This document shows, piece after piece, positions 34,191-46,540 of a DNA stretch of 64,000 nucleotides. The notes under the pieces are model-generated. The model was given only the letters and a program-made list of their open reading frames with translations, did no database searches and was not told the DNA's origin. Origin of the DNA: Epinephelus fuscoguttatus (taxonomy: Eukaryota > Chordata > Actinopteri > Perciformes > Serranidae); NCBI RefSeq assembly GCF_011397635.1, contig NC_064773.1, positions 24,926,949 through 24,990,948 on the forward strand, written 5' to 3'. Each line of letters begins with the position of its first letter. Position 1 is the first letter of the stretch. Made by a program: the position numbers and the translations under genes.

Positions 34191-34954
34191 AACCGATGCT
34201 GACCAAATGACACTGTTTAGTCTATACATCGATGGTTTGGCCATTATGTCAAAGAGGCTTCACAGCCCAGCTCTGTTCGCGGGGGCTTGAGCCAAACATG
34301 GTTACGTTAGAGGGAAATAACAGCGATGTAATATTTTTTCTCATCATACTTTGAGCTCTACACTGCAGTATAAGCACAAAGCTGCTTCTTTATCTTCATG
34401 CCTTTTCTATGCTCACTTTTTACCCGGGACATGCAGCTTTATCCTCAGTCTTTTAGCATGATGGCATGTATGTAGCCATATATTTAAGACCCCCTAAAAT
34501 TCTTGTTTTTGAAATGAGTCAACTGGAAACATTAAAATGTCAGTCAAAGACAGCATTTTCTACAAACCAATGAAGCAGATATTAGCTTAATTAGCAAGCT
34601 AGCTATAGCTGATTATACCTGCCAGTAACAGTTGATATCTTAGGCAGCAAAATTGATGGTCACTGCCTGGAAATGAGAAACCTGCTTTTGTTTTTCTGTC
34701 TGAAATCAAAGACCCATTGTTACAAAAATACAAAGAGTTTTGAGTTGTACATCCTCCACAGTTATCTTTGTAAACTGCATTTGTGCCATGCCAGAAAAAA
34801 AGACAGGCATAGCAACCAAACTAAGGGAGGGTGAGGCTTAGCGAACGGTCAATTAGCCAAGAAACTGACCACATAAGTGAATTTTTGAAGAAGCTGTTTG
34901 ACTTAATTCTGAAAATCTTCTGCATATTGATCAGCACTTGAAGTACTCTCCGGG

Positions 34955-34955
<1 letters not shown>
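34191..34955. other. Unique AT-rich sequence
   Basis: No gene, RNA or clear repeat. Confidence 0.4.

Positions 34956-34985
<30 letters not shown>
34956..34985. repeat. Poly(T) tract of 30 bases
   Basis: An uninterrupted T run; no retroelement body is recognisable on either side, so it is not obviously a poly(A) tail. Confidence 0.95.
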
Positions 34986-34986
<1 letters not shown>

Positions 34987-36716
34987 ACCACACTAGGAAA
35001 TCGTGCCTCAGGCTGTGAAGTGTATGTGCATCTGTGTGTGTGCATGCGCGTGTGGGAGGTTCAGAGAGGTGTGTGGGCGCAACTGAAGCATTATGACTGC
35101 TTTAGAAGAACAAGGTCTGTGCAGCTAACATGACAAGTCTCTCGCACTCTCTCTCTCTCATTCTTTTGCTCCCTGTCACTCTCTCTTCCTCTGCCATCAT
35201 TATGAAGTAAATTGGCCTGCCGCACAACAGCCAGATAGTCTTTTAATGTGAAGTAGGTCATCACATACTGTGGCATAATGACTCACTCAGGATCCAGCAT
35301 GCGGACTCCAAGCATTTGTCCATTTTATCATTAGAGATGTTGACTTGCGTGTACTATGAATGTGATGCAAATTGGTAAAGTGTAAGCGATGTTTGGCGTT
35401 TCATCGCTACGGGAGGTAAAGCAAATAGGCTTATTTTCTATCTATATATCTCGTTATGAAATGTACTTATTTACATACAGTAGCAGGAGGTATTTTTAAA
35501 ATTTCCAACATGAAACAGATTATGCGTAATATCGCAGACAGCATGCTGTTTCTGAACCCATTCAGGGCCATTACTTGTGGGGGTATTCTTATATCATCCA
35601 TCACGGATGTATGATTATCAGGAAGAAAATACAATTTCCCTCAGTTGTTTATAAAGGGCACTAGGTTTAATTCAATCAGGCACAGCATGATACAGAAACA
35701 AGCAAAAAAAACAACAACAGCTAAACAGGCCAGAGATATATCTGTATCTCTGTCTCCTTTTATTCTCAGCACAAGCGAAGCAAATTCCAAGAGAATAAAG
35801 AGCTTAATTGGAATTTTGAGACCTGCATTTAAGAGTCTGCTGACGTCCAGGTTTGTCATTTCTTCGGGGCTTTAACCAAAGCACAGGCAACCTGTTCTGT
35901 TTTACACAGATAGATGCTGTGAGCCCAAACCTGCGCTGTGGGTCTCAACTATTTTTTAAAGAAGCATCCATGAGGGATAATGCTTGACGTCACCGCCATT
36001 GCAGTGGGTGTGATTAGCTAGAAATAGATTTGGAATCAGAGCTAAGAATGGCATCTTCAAGGGAACGTGATCGGTGTGATCCTTAAAGGCCTCCAGCGCT
36101 GGAGGATATTGATGAATTACAACTCAGTGGTGTAATATTTTCATTTCCGCCACTGATTGAAATAACGCTGTAGGTAGCAGTGACTCAATGTACATCGAAC
36201 TTTCACATTAGCTCCTCTTAACAAGCAGCATTTTGTCTCTGGTGCACAGGAACTTGTTTGCTTGAAATACAAAAAATAAAACTTAGAGAGTGTCGAGAGT
36301 GCACACAGTAACAGCCACAATGGTTAAACAGACAAAGGAAACAGTGCCGCTGACAAACCTCATTAACCGAGAATACAAGCCCAAACACTGCTGCCCACAC
36401 AGGTGATCTCTGTCAGGTTCAGGGCAAATATAACAAAACACTGACTGCCTGCAGCACCAAAGTTTTGATCAAATGTTACAGAAAATCGAGAAATTAAGCT
36501 TAATGAGCTAAAGGTTACAGAAGGCAAATCTTTGAACAGACATGTCATTCAGAGAAGCATGGTGTACTACAGTTTATATCGGTAGAATAAACAAGGTACT
36601 CTAAGGTTTTGATTTGTTGTGTTTTGCTGCTATTATGCCTGGACTTTTACCTAATAATGTGAATGCAGGCGTAAACTATAATGAAATCTTCAAAGCATCG
36701 TATTACCACTTGTACC
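34986..36716. other. Low-repeat interval, candidate conserved noncoding DNA
   Basis: Blocks 35090-35340, 35390-35880 and 35980-36190 have even composition, many TAAT/ATTA cores and no repeat signature. A CT-rich stretch (35138-35195) is the only simple sequence. No splice-bounded frame was found. Confidence 0.35.
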
Positions 36717-36718
36717 TA

Positions 36719-38764
36719 AAGGGACACCCCAAAATAAGAAGTACATATTTTTCCTCTTACCTGTAGTGCTATTTATCAGTCTAGATTGTTTTGGTGTGAG
36801 TTGCTGAGTGTTGGAGATACAGTATAGGCCGTAGAGATGTCTGCCTTCTCTCCAGTATAATGAAACTAGATGGCACTTGGCTTGTGGTGCTCAAAGCTAA
36901 AAAAAAAAGTACATTTGAAAAACTCAACATCAATGTCTCTTTCCTGAAATCACGACCCAGTTACTCAAGATAATCCACAGACCTTGTTGTGAGCAGTTTC
37001 ATGTAGGAACTATTTTCTTTCAGTTGAACTACACCCGCCAACTGTATCACTGCCTTGAAGGAACCATGCATCTACTCATGGAGGACGAGATGCCCATGCT
37101 CATGACAGTACGAGATGGAAACATTAACGATGTCCTCCTCAGCTGAGCTGTAACGCTACCCAGCTCTGTGGTGCTAGGTGAGCTGGCAGTAGATGCACAC
37201 TTCCTTCTACGCAGTGATACAGTTGCCTGGTGTAGTTTGGAAGAAAGAAAATGGTTCCTTCATGAAACTGCTCACAACAAAGTCTGTGGATTATCTTGAG
37301 CAAAGCCTAGTTTATGGTAGGGGGCTAGACACTTTTGATGAGGACGGCGGCTTGACAGAAATTAAAGAGCTGCTCTACGTTTTCGATTTAGGCTTCAGCA
37401 GAAGGTTTCGGTCGTCTTCGTGGTAACCAGATACTATCTACCAGCTAGCTTGTTTGGTTAGACCATATCATCTCGATCAGTATATATGTCCCTCTGTCCC
37501 TCTGTTTTGTCATGTATCTATATTTGTGCTGCTTTGTATTCCTTTAGATTTTGATAATGGAGGATTTAATGAAATCAATTAGTTTAATTGAAGAGGAGGA
37601 CATTTAAAACCTAATCTAGTAGGAAGACAACAGCAGTGCAAGAAAAAGAGGTGGTCAGTGTGGCCATCAGGGCAGTAGTCACCATATACATTGAGGGGGA
37701 CACATCCCCCCAATGTTCAGATATGCCCAAAATGTCCCCCCGAATATATAACTGAAACTGAATAACAACAACAACAACAACAACACAATACGTTTTTTTT
37801 TTTTCATTGCTTTTCTACGGCAGCCTTGTAGCCCTGGTTCTGTTGTTAAATTTGATGTGCAACATCACTATCTTCTTCGTGATCAGTGCATTGTTTCACA
37901 CTGTGTTTGCAAAGTCGTTCTCAAAGTCTTTCGGATTTCCAACAATTTGGGCAACCCAATAATAGAAGACGAGTGCTCATTCTTTGTCAAAATACGTTAA
38001 AATCACGTGTTTAATAGGGAATTATTCAAAATGTTCCAGGGGGAGAAACCCCCAGGTAAAAAATTGTTCCCACTTCAGGGCTAAAGCCCCAGATGTTTTC
38101 AACTCCTAGCGACACCCCTGGTCCCCTCCCAATGTTGACTCCATGGCTACAGCCTTGGTGTCCATTAAACCAAACAAGGGAGCTATAGGATGAAAATGTA
38201 TTCATCCAACAAATGGGCAACATGTACAAGGTGATGCACTTTTGATATTTTTGTATGTTTGACAACTGTTTTGATAATCTGGTCAACCAAATCCGGCATC
38301 ATGTTTCTCATGCTGGGACACAAAAAACTTCAGTCGATACATCAGAGAGGCTCACCATGACTACCCAGTCACATTGTTTTACAAAATATGGTGGTGTTTG
38401 CAACATAAAAACATCCTCCAGGTGCATGAAATAAAAGGAAAGTATTGAGCAACATTTTAACGTGTCATTTTTGTTGAGCGACACTTATCAAAAGTGTTGA
38501 GTGCCCATCCATAAATCAGGCTTAAACAGGCCATGATTTCAGGGGAAAGACATTGCTGTTGAGTTTTTAATTTATTTATTTTTTGGCACCTTGAACATCA
38601 CAAGCTGAGTGCCATTTAGTTCTATTATACTGGAGACAAGGCAGACATCTCTACAGCTGATATTTCCAACACTGCAACTCACATCAAGGCAATCTAGGTG
38701 GATAAACAGCACTACAGGTAAGAGGAACAATATGTATTTTTAATTTTGGGATGAACTATCCCTT
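36719..38764. mobile_element. Long-TIR foldback DNA transposon with TA target
   Basis: The left arm (36719-36900) and right arm (38585-38764) are imperfect inverted repeats of about 180 bp, sharing TTCCTCTTACCTGTAGTGCT and GTAGAGATGTCTGCCTTCTC. The ends read AAGGGACA...TATCCCTT, with TA on both outer sides (36717-36718, 38765-38766). A second inverted repeat lies within, 36970-37078 against 37185-37303, around GATAATCCACAGACCTTGTT. 37675-37745 has a separate repeat piece with GGGGGACACATCCCCCC, and (CAA)n lies at 37764-37786. No transposase is encoded. Confidence 0.75.
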
Positions 38765-38766
38765 TA

Positions 38767-40235
38767 AATAAGGAATGCAATAAGGAATGTCTTCCACCTT
38801 TTTTTTTGGTAAAACAAAAAAAAAAAATCTGCCAATGGTTGACACAAAATCTCCTACTTCCTGTGAAAAGCTGCTTCTCTGAATTCTCTTCAATGATTTG
38901 ACTTTACTTTGAGCGTCACTTTAGACCGTCTCCTTCCTCCACCAGCAAGATTTTTATTTGCTGAAATAACTTCCCAAGTTTGCGGAAAACTAAAAATTCA
39001 AGACAAAATTGTCTGATTTCTAAACAGTGCATTTTTGCAGCGAGCAATGCAGCTGTCTTTTTCAGACCGCAGCAGTCTCAGGAAAGACATTAAAGCCTTG
39101 GGGTGGTTTTGTGAGGGATATGTATTGTTTGAGTAACACTGAGCAGCACAGACAGTGGTCTCTTTGTATACAGCTTTTCTCTAGAGACAATTATTCTTCT
39201 GGAGATCTCCCCATAGACTGTCTTCAGAGCAGAATGGGAGCCTAAGGTTTTTACAAAACACATAAGACAATGATAGTGAACACAGTTCGGGCTACATGCG
39301 AAAATGCAAATGCAGTCTGTTCATACAGTGCCTTAGGAGAATGAACATATTGCTGGTAGACAGAATACGCACAGCTGCTAAAGGTTTGTATTAAAGGAAC
39401 TATTCAGGTGCTTTAAATACTTCCCCTTTCTCTTTGATTCTACGCACATATTTATCAAAAGCAAAGTTATAGTCTATTGAATGAAACTTTATTCAATACA
39501 AGAGCCATGACTGCTGGCAGTACACAGAACACAGTTTACAGATCTCCACCGCCTGAGCAGAGAACAGATCATTTTCTTTATGTCACTTGTAAAAGACCCA
39601 TTTATAACTGTGAAATTCAGTCAATAAATTCTACTGCCCTCTGCGGCCTTTTCTCCCCCTGTGGAACACATCGCAAAATGTCACCATGAAACGCCTTCAG
39701 AATATTCCCCAAACCCTGCAATAAACAAGAATGAGCGAGGACATAACTCACACTGTAAACACCTCAGGCCTTTTCTTTCACAGGAAGCTCCCTCCCCTCC
39801 AAAATAATGTTTCACTGCAGTAAATGTGATGCAGATTTTTCACAGCGGGGCGATATCCTGCTTTTTTGTCTGTGTGAGATCCTAACTCCTCCTTGACACT
39901 GCCAAGCTGTGTTGGAGGGGTTTTATGATGCACTGAGTGCACCCTTGACTGACTTCATGAGGTGTGAAGTCACCGCGGTCAACTTATACAATAAAGGTTC
40001 AAGGCAAAAATGCAGAATCAGCTCTGGGTATGGTGCCATCGCGGCCCCAGTCATCCTGAGCATCTAAAAGAGGCTTTGGTCCTTGCAAGTATGGAAAAGT
40101 AGAAGATGTTAAGATATGGTAATGTACTATTGCAGCTACATTTTGTCATAATATACCCTACATGTAAGGGTTATACACTCTGGATTTCAGGAACAATAAA
40201 CAAGACTGAGATATTTAAAATATTCAGAGCCTATT
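38767..40235. other. Unique sequence, candidate conserved noncoding blocks
   Basis: 39000-39240 and 39420-39720 lack repeat signatures and have even composition. The rest is ordinary AT-rich DNA. No coding evidence. Confidence 0.3.
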
Positions 40236-40984
40236 TATCAAGCATTGCAGAATCTTGTGCAAGAGAGGATTGACTGTGCACAAGGTTAAATACACAGACA
40301 GCCCACGTACTAAAGTGTTTTTCCATGTCTGTGTCACTGACTATATTCCACACTTGAATAAAATAAAGCAGTGTCCAGGTGTTGCCATGGCTTGTACTAA
40401 TGTTCCTCATGTGCATACTGGTGCCATGCCATTGTTCCGACGGCAGAATATGACAAAGCCCCATCAGTCCAAAAAATGTTCCATTTGACGCCGAGCCATT
40501 TCTCTGGTTATCCCAAAGACAAACACCCATTGCTCAGAAGTCCCATTTCTCGGAATATACAAACTTCCTGCAGTTAGTTCCAGTTTACCAGCCGCCTATG
40601 TGCCAGGGTTCTGGATGTTTTTACTGACCCTTCATGGCGTTTCTCAGCAGCATTTGAGCCCCCAACCCCAGTGGTCCCAGGCGTTTTTACCTTTGTTTTG
40701 CAGGGTTTCCAAGTGGCGTCCAAGCAATGACAGCAAGTGTTTTTACCAACCCATCCTTGCTTTTCCAGCAACTATCGTGCCACGAAAAGTGTGTTTTTAA
40801 AGCCAAAGCCAAAACCAAATGAGAAATTTCTAACCATATCCGAGTGTTTTTTGTGCCTAAACCTTACCACACATTCATCATAGCTAATCTCAGGTGCTAT
40901 ATCATAGGCAACTGGACTCACAGCTCATCCAAGAGGGTTCTTCACTTCATGCTGAAGAAGTGTTTTTCCATATCACATTAAAAA
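40236..40984. repeat. Minisatellite-like dispersed repeat (GTTTTTACC family)
   Basis: Spaced phrases GGATGTTTTTACTGACCC, GGCGTTTTTACCTTTG and AAGTGTTTTTACCAACCC, then GTGTGTTTTTAA and GAGTGTTTTTTGTGCCTAAACCTTACCAC, form a degenerate array. The same family recurs at 47.9-48.3 kb. Overlapping open frames are artefacts. Confidence 0.6.
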
Positions 40985-42925
40985 CCCTGATGTTTTTCCT
41001 AAACCTTACCAGGTGGTTTTGCTGACTAAACCTAAACCCCATAGTTATACAACAGAACTGCAGCTGATCCATGATGTAACGTGTTTAAAACTGTAACCCT
41101 TAGAACAGTAACAGGAACCAATTTCATCATTTAAGTATGAAAAGTGTAATGTAATGTGGTGTTCAGAGGTCGTGGTCATTTCACTTATTTCTGTGAGATC
41201 CTGTTCATAGCGTTGTCTATTCATGCCAGTTGTAATTTTAGAAATTTGTGCCCCTTATGTTGTTGTAATTATGCCCTTTATTGGCTAGAAGTCCAGTTAT
41301 ACAGTTCATCATGACTCTTTTTCTGATGCCTCCTGTCATGCTATGTACCGAAAACCTGGGCCGTTATGGACCTGAGCTGCATTATACCAAAGACAACATG
41401 GCTGGACACGAACAGAGAAAAGAGTAGCATCCACAGAAACTAAAGGCAAAGTTTTACTCTAAAACCAAATGTGAAGCCAGCTATAAACACTTCTGTCATC
41501 AGAAGCGGTCAGAAAACACGTACATTATATTAACCTTATGTTTGCACTGTATGTTTCTGTAAACCCTGGATATGTTACATTTGTCAACAGTGCTGTAGTC
41601 TAGTGTGAACGGTCTGGTGAAGAGGCTTCTTCAGCATGAACTTAAGAAGCCTAGATGACTGAGAATCTTCACCAACATTCACCACAGTGTTGATGACAAA
41701 TGCAACATGTCCAAGGTTTACAGAAACTTACAATGCAAACATTGTTTCTGGTGATAAGGTGCAGAGAGTGGGTATTTTCAGGGAAACAGGCTGTCGGAGA
41801 AATGGGTTTTCGGTCCAATCGAACATTGTTCGGACTAACAGAGCTTTGGAATTTTGGGCTGTTGGAACAATGGGCAGTCCCCTGCATATATTTACCGTCT
41901 TTGACAGAAGAAAAGAAACAAGAACAGACTTTAAACAAAAAAAAATGCATGCAGGTTTAAGACATAACACAAGCTAAAATTCATTATCCAACTCAAACAA
42001 CTACAGAACTTTCTGTTCAGTATTAGGTTGAGATCTTTTGTCACATTCTCCTCATTAAACACGAGCTTACAATAATAGGAATGAAAAACAAGACAGAAGG
42101 TTGTTTTAAAACTCTTGTTAATGGATTCTCTGTTTGTACTCGCCTGACAACGGATCAAAGAACAAACTGATGCAACACAGACATCAGTTCAGGGAAAATG
42201 TTTAGGTTAAAAAAATATCTCGCTTTTCTCTTCATGAATCTAAAAGCTATAAAACAAATGATATTTCCCTCTTTTTAAAAAAGAGGTCATTCACAAGTAA
42301 GGGCTGCTTTAGTCTGTGCACTGATTAGTGTGTCGCGTACTGTCTGACCACTTCAGTAAACAGAAGTGTTTATAGCTGACTACACATTTGGTTTTAGTGT
42401 AAAACTTTGCCTTTAGTTTCTGTGGATACTACTCTTCTCTGTGCATATCCAGCCATGTTGTCTAAGGTATAATGCAGCTCATGTCCATAACGCCTCAGGT
42501 TTTTGATACATAGCATGACAGGAGGCATCAGAAAAAGATTCATGATTGAACATATAACTGGACTTCTAGTCAATGACAGGCATAATTACAACAACATAAG
42601 GGGCACACGTTACAAAATGCAACAGGCATCTATACAGAACGCTATGAACAAAGTGATCGTACAGAAATATGTGAAATGACCACTACCTCAACACCATCAT
42701 GCTACACTTTGTCATACCTAAACAATGGAATAGGTTGATTTACACTGACTGCCAAAACAACTAGTATGACTGGCTCAAAGCATACATATATTACCGCTCT
42801 ACGGGTTACAGTTGTAAACACGTCCTGAACATCACACACCAGCTGCTCCAAAGCTACATGGTTAGGTTTAGTTAGCAAAACTACCTGATAAGGTTTAGGA
42901 AAAACAACACGGTTTTCGACGTGAC
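40985..42925. mobile_element. Two copies of one repeat as a large inverted pair
   Basis: 40985-41522 and 42336-42925 are the same sequence in opposite orientation, about 85% alike by eye, separated by about 810 bp. Shared phrases include TTTTTCCTAAACCTTA, GTGCCCCTTATGTTGTTGTA and TTTTTCTGATGCCTCCTGTC. Paired, they would form a stem of over 500 bp. The loop has GAACATTGTTCGGACTAACA, typical of another dispersed fish repeat. No intact protein frame. Confidence 0.75.
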
Positions 42926-43666
42926 GTATGCCATATGTCACTAGCACAGCTTGCTACATGTACTAGCATACTAGGCTACATTGTTATTAGAAGAATGCAA
43001 CTCCTGAGTGAAAGTTTGACCCATCCACCACTGCTTTCACCCACCCTTTAAGGGCTTATTTGACATTTGTACATTACACTGATTTTATCACTATTGCTCC
43101 ATCACGTCACTTCCTCCTCTGCTCCTGGAATAATTACTATGGCCACTAGAGGGTGTTGCCTTACAATTAACATAAGTATGATTCGCGATAAGCTGTACAG
43201 TCGACCTTTATATGTGATTGTTTTTTCAGTGAGAGTGGGGTGGCATCACGTGGTAGTTTAGGCATCAAAACAACTTGGTTAAGTTCGGAAAAGAATATCA
43301 TATTTTTGGTTTAAAATATGTCTGGTGTTTGTTGACCCATCCACCACCCGATGCTACAAGGACTTTCCTGTTCTTCACACTACCTATGGGGTCATGACAT
43401 TAATCAAAACCCATTGCCTGACGTCACTGAACCAAGGAATTCATGGATCCACCACAACAAAGGATCTTAACTGACTTTCCACTGGCAAGTAATTTCAGCA
43501 TGATATATACCATCACCATGTAATGCTGTGTTAAGAGGTCATGGTCGTTTCACATATATCTGTGAGACCAGGTTGGCTTTTAATTATGCTGAGCCTTCTT
43601 AAAGCAGCTCAATCTCCAGGATGAATGATGGCATTGCATGTTTGTGTAAACCACAGATATATAACC
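42926..43666 (+). repeat. Third, shorter copy of the same repeat family
   Basis: GGTCATGGTCGTTTCACATA with TCTGTGAGACCAGGTTGG (43535-43575) matches 41167-41210. The part upstream contains CAAAACAACTTGGTTAAG, also common in the family. Confidence 0.5.
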
Positions 43667-43983
43667 AGGGCCGTCGCAACCAGACAGGCAAACTAGGCAA
43701 TTGCCTAGGGCCCCGAGCTGGAAAGGGGCCCCCAGAGACGGCTGACATTGGTCCATATCAATGACAATATAATGGAACCCCTATAGACACTGCAACAACG
43801 ACAAACTAGCTGCTGCTTGCGAGTGGCAGTGGAAGTAGGGTGACTAGATGTCCCGCATTGTGTGGGACTGCAGAGCATTTCTGTCTCTTTTCATGCGTCA
43901 TGCAAATTGAGACCATGTCCGCACGATTGGTTGCCACCTGCGCTAGCATTGTTGGAGTACCGTAGTACTACGGTACCTCACGG

Positions 43984-44097
43984 TAGAGCTTAGATTCTCT
44001 GCCCGAGCCTGAGCCCGGCCCGACCTGGCACGCGGGCCCAAGCCGAGTCGGGCCGGGACCCCCCACCCCTCTGATGGGCCCAGGCCGGGCCGGTCAA

Positions 44098-44143
<46 letters not shown>

Positions 44144-44718
44144 GACAGAGTGTCAGATATGAGAGAGAGAGAAATGGCTACAGGTTGGGGGTTGCAATTC
44201 ACACATACAGAAAGAGAGAGAGAGAGGGGGGTGGTAGAGATAAATGGGAGGGATAGCAGCTTTCCGTGCCTCCAAAAAATATGCTCTATTCATTAAGTGC
44301 TTACCCAACACGCTCAATACATGGACATGCAATGACAAATTGTCATTAACTTATTATGTTATAAAAAACAATGAAAATATGGACTTACCCATGTTTAAAA
44401 TGACCTGTTGAAGTGAAAAAATGAGTACTGACGGGAACAGACAAGTCAATGTTTAACCGGCGCGGAGAGTGCAGGAGAAATGCGCTGCCTGTGTGGACAG
44501 TCAAGCGCCTGCAAGTACACTCGCAGGACTTTCACGGGACTAACGCATCTGGTGTGTCCTTAGCGTTAATTATAACAGCCAACTTATTGAAAAATGCCGG
44601 GTTTAAATCGGGCTCGGGCCAATAATTACAGTTAATTGGACGGGCCGGTCCTGGACCTAACATGGACCTAACATCGGGCCGGGTCGAGCTGAATTTTTTG
44701 GGCCCGATCTAAGCTCTA
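43984..44718. mobile_element. Non-autonomous hAT element, 735 bp, GC-rich termini
   Basis: The ends are TAGAGCTTAGATTC on the left and the complement of TAGAGCTTAGATCGGGCCC on the right, a perfect 12-bp terminal repeat. Octamers CCTCACGG (43976-43983) and CCTCATGG (44719-44726) flank it, 7 of 8 identical. Subterminal CCCGGCCCGA/TCGGGCCGGG motifs recur in both halves. (GA)n arrays at 44101-44135 and 44160-44172 lie inside. There is no transposase. The open frame on the minus strand at 44202-43990 is GA-repeat artefact. Confidence 0.88.
44101..44135. repeat. Microsatellite (GA)n
   Basis: About 17 GA units, with further GA-rich sequence to 44230. Confidence 0.95.
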
Positions 44719-44995
44719 CCTCATGGTACCACTACTGTGGGATAAGTTCAAAGTCCAGTCGCAATAGGGTGAGTGTCCATGCGCCGTCCAGTAACAGCGC
44801 ATGCTGGCCACCTGGCACTCAATATGCTGCTGCGTGGTTTGTACCCAGTGACATTTCAGGTATTAGCTGAGCTTTTGAGTATCTTTAAGCAGTGAATGTT
44901 ATTTTTTATTTATTTTTACTTGTAGGTTAGATTTGTTTATATATGTTACAGTGATTTGTTTTCCACAGAGTTCTACGGTGCGAGCATTTTACTGG

Positions 44996-45857
44996 CATTT
45001 GCAACTAAAAATAGTTTTGCGCAAGCAAAACAAATCAATCAGGAGCACGCTGTGCGAGTACAGATTTCAACCAGCAGCAGAAACGAAAGGCGAATCTTGT
45101 CGGTTGTGGGTTGAACGGGGGTCACAGATGCCATATTCCTGTCGCAAGATGGGCTTACCGGCAACGGAGAAGTCCAGCTCCAGGTCCAATAATTTCCTCT
45201 TTGTTGATTTCATGACTGCCCAGAAATACCCGAACAGCTGAGCCGTGGCGGCACACAGGTATGTGATGTGTCAGAGGAGAAACGAGCCGTTCACATTTCT
45301 CTCTTTGTGACAAACCTCACCGCACTTTAGGGACTGTTCTTTACTTACGGAGGGACTGTTCTTTACTTACAGAGGGACTGTTCTTTACTTATGAAGGGAC
45401 TGTTCTTTACTTACGGAGGGACTGTTCTTTACTTATGAAGGGACTGTTCTTTACTTACGGAGGGACTGTTCTTTACTTATGAAGGGACTGTTCTTTACTT
45501 ACGGAGGGACTGTTCTTTACTTACGGAGGGACTGTTCTTTACTTATGAAGGGACTGTTCTTTACTTACGGAGGGACTGTTCTTTACTTACGGAGGGACTG
45601 TTCTTTACTTATGGAGGGACTGTTCTTTACTTACGGAGGGACTGTTCTTTACTTATGGAGGGACTGTTCTTTACTTGTCAGGGGAGGAGGGTGGCTGGTT
45701 GATTTTTATTTTATTTATTTATTTTATTTTAATCCCCCCTATGTTAATCACTTATTGTTGCTGATTTTGAAGTATGAATAAGTCAATAAGTAATTTATTC
45801 CATTGAAATATCATTGATGTATTATAGAAAAGTGATTTATCTTTTTATAAATGACAA
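44996..45857 (+). mobile_element. Element copy A, related to the hAT interior at 60.2 kb
   Basis: It matches 60223-60791 over its length, for example GCACGCTGTGCGAGTACAG and GCCGTGGCGGCACACAGGTA, and a long shared 3' part TCATTGATGTATTATAGAAA. Unlike the other copy no hAT ends are visible, so it is a truncated relic or the shared segment is itself a separate element. An expanded 22-bp minisatellite accounts for the extra length. Confidence 0.7.
45331..45676 (+). repeat. 22-bp minisatellite, 16 units
   Basis: Units GGACTGTTCTTTACTTACGG+AG start every 22 bp at 45331, 45353 and so on to 45661 without a single length change. Variation is confined to the last six bases (acggag, acagag, atgaag, atggag). 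Because 22 is not a multiple of three, an open frame (45479-45781) reads a 22-residue repeating peptide from three units; it is not a gene. The related element at 60.6 kb has just one unit. Confidence 0.97.
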
Positions 45858-46540
45858 GAGTGTCTTGAAACAGCCCTGCATATAACATTGGTTCAGCAGT
45901 ATGTAGCAAGTATGTTGAAAGTTTACATTTCCACAACGCTGTGGTTTGGTTATGTGTAGGCACTAGAAGCACTTTATTATGTGTTATGGTTTTAATAGAT
46001 TAGGTTTGACTCGGGCTGTCAAGCGATTAAATAAATGAATCTAATTACTTACATCCTCTGTGATTAATACTCTAAATTGATCACATACATCAACTTTTGG
46101 TCAGAACTACATCACTTTAGAAAGGTTGATATGGCACGTATGAAACGTATTAATGCAGCATATCCGTGGTTTGCCAAAATATACAATGCAAACATTTTCT
46201 TCTTGCAACTGGGCGGCTTAAAGACCAACACAGATGATTTAGAAATGAACACAAAAGCATCTAACCATTTTTAAGCAAGAAAAAAAAAACAGGTGACTCA
46301 GTTCTTATATATTTTTTTCAACTAGGATTTACCATAAATCTGACAACTGTAAAATTTGTGTCTGTGTGTCTGTGTGTGTGTGTGTGTGTTTTTGTCTATT
46401 TATAATGTACATGTTAATGAAAACAAATGTGTCACCCTGTTAGGTAGCCTGTCATCCTGTTAGTGAAGCTGGCAGCAACAATAAAAGGCTGAAAAATGGA
46501 CAACTTTAGCTGATATTTGCCTCTTAATTACGGTGCGAAA
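45858..46540. other. Mostly unique sequence with repeat debris
   Basis: 46085-46215 contains AATGCAGCATATCCGTGG and TACAATGCAAACATTTTCT, the same phrase found near 41.7 and 48.35 kb, so this is another piece of that repeat family. A short (TG)n lies at 46372-46389. Confidence 0.45.

Larger units (their letters stand above)
43667..44800. mobile_element. GGGGCCC-type repeat interrupted by a hAT element
   Basis: GCAATTGCCTAGGGCCCC and GGAAAGGGGCCCCC (43700-43735) relate to the caps of the composite repeats at 4.6 and 10.9 kb. It is split by the hAT element at 43984-44718. Confidence 0.45.

Noticed and set aside
45479..45781. Repeat protein of 100 residues
   Set aside because: It is a translation of the 22-bp minisatellite; the peptide period of 22 residues is just three units.
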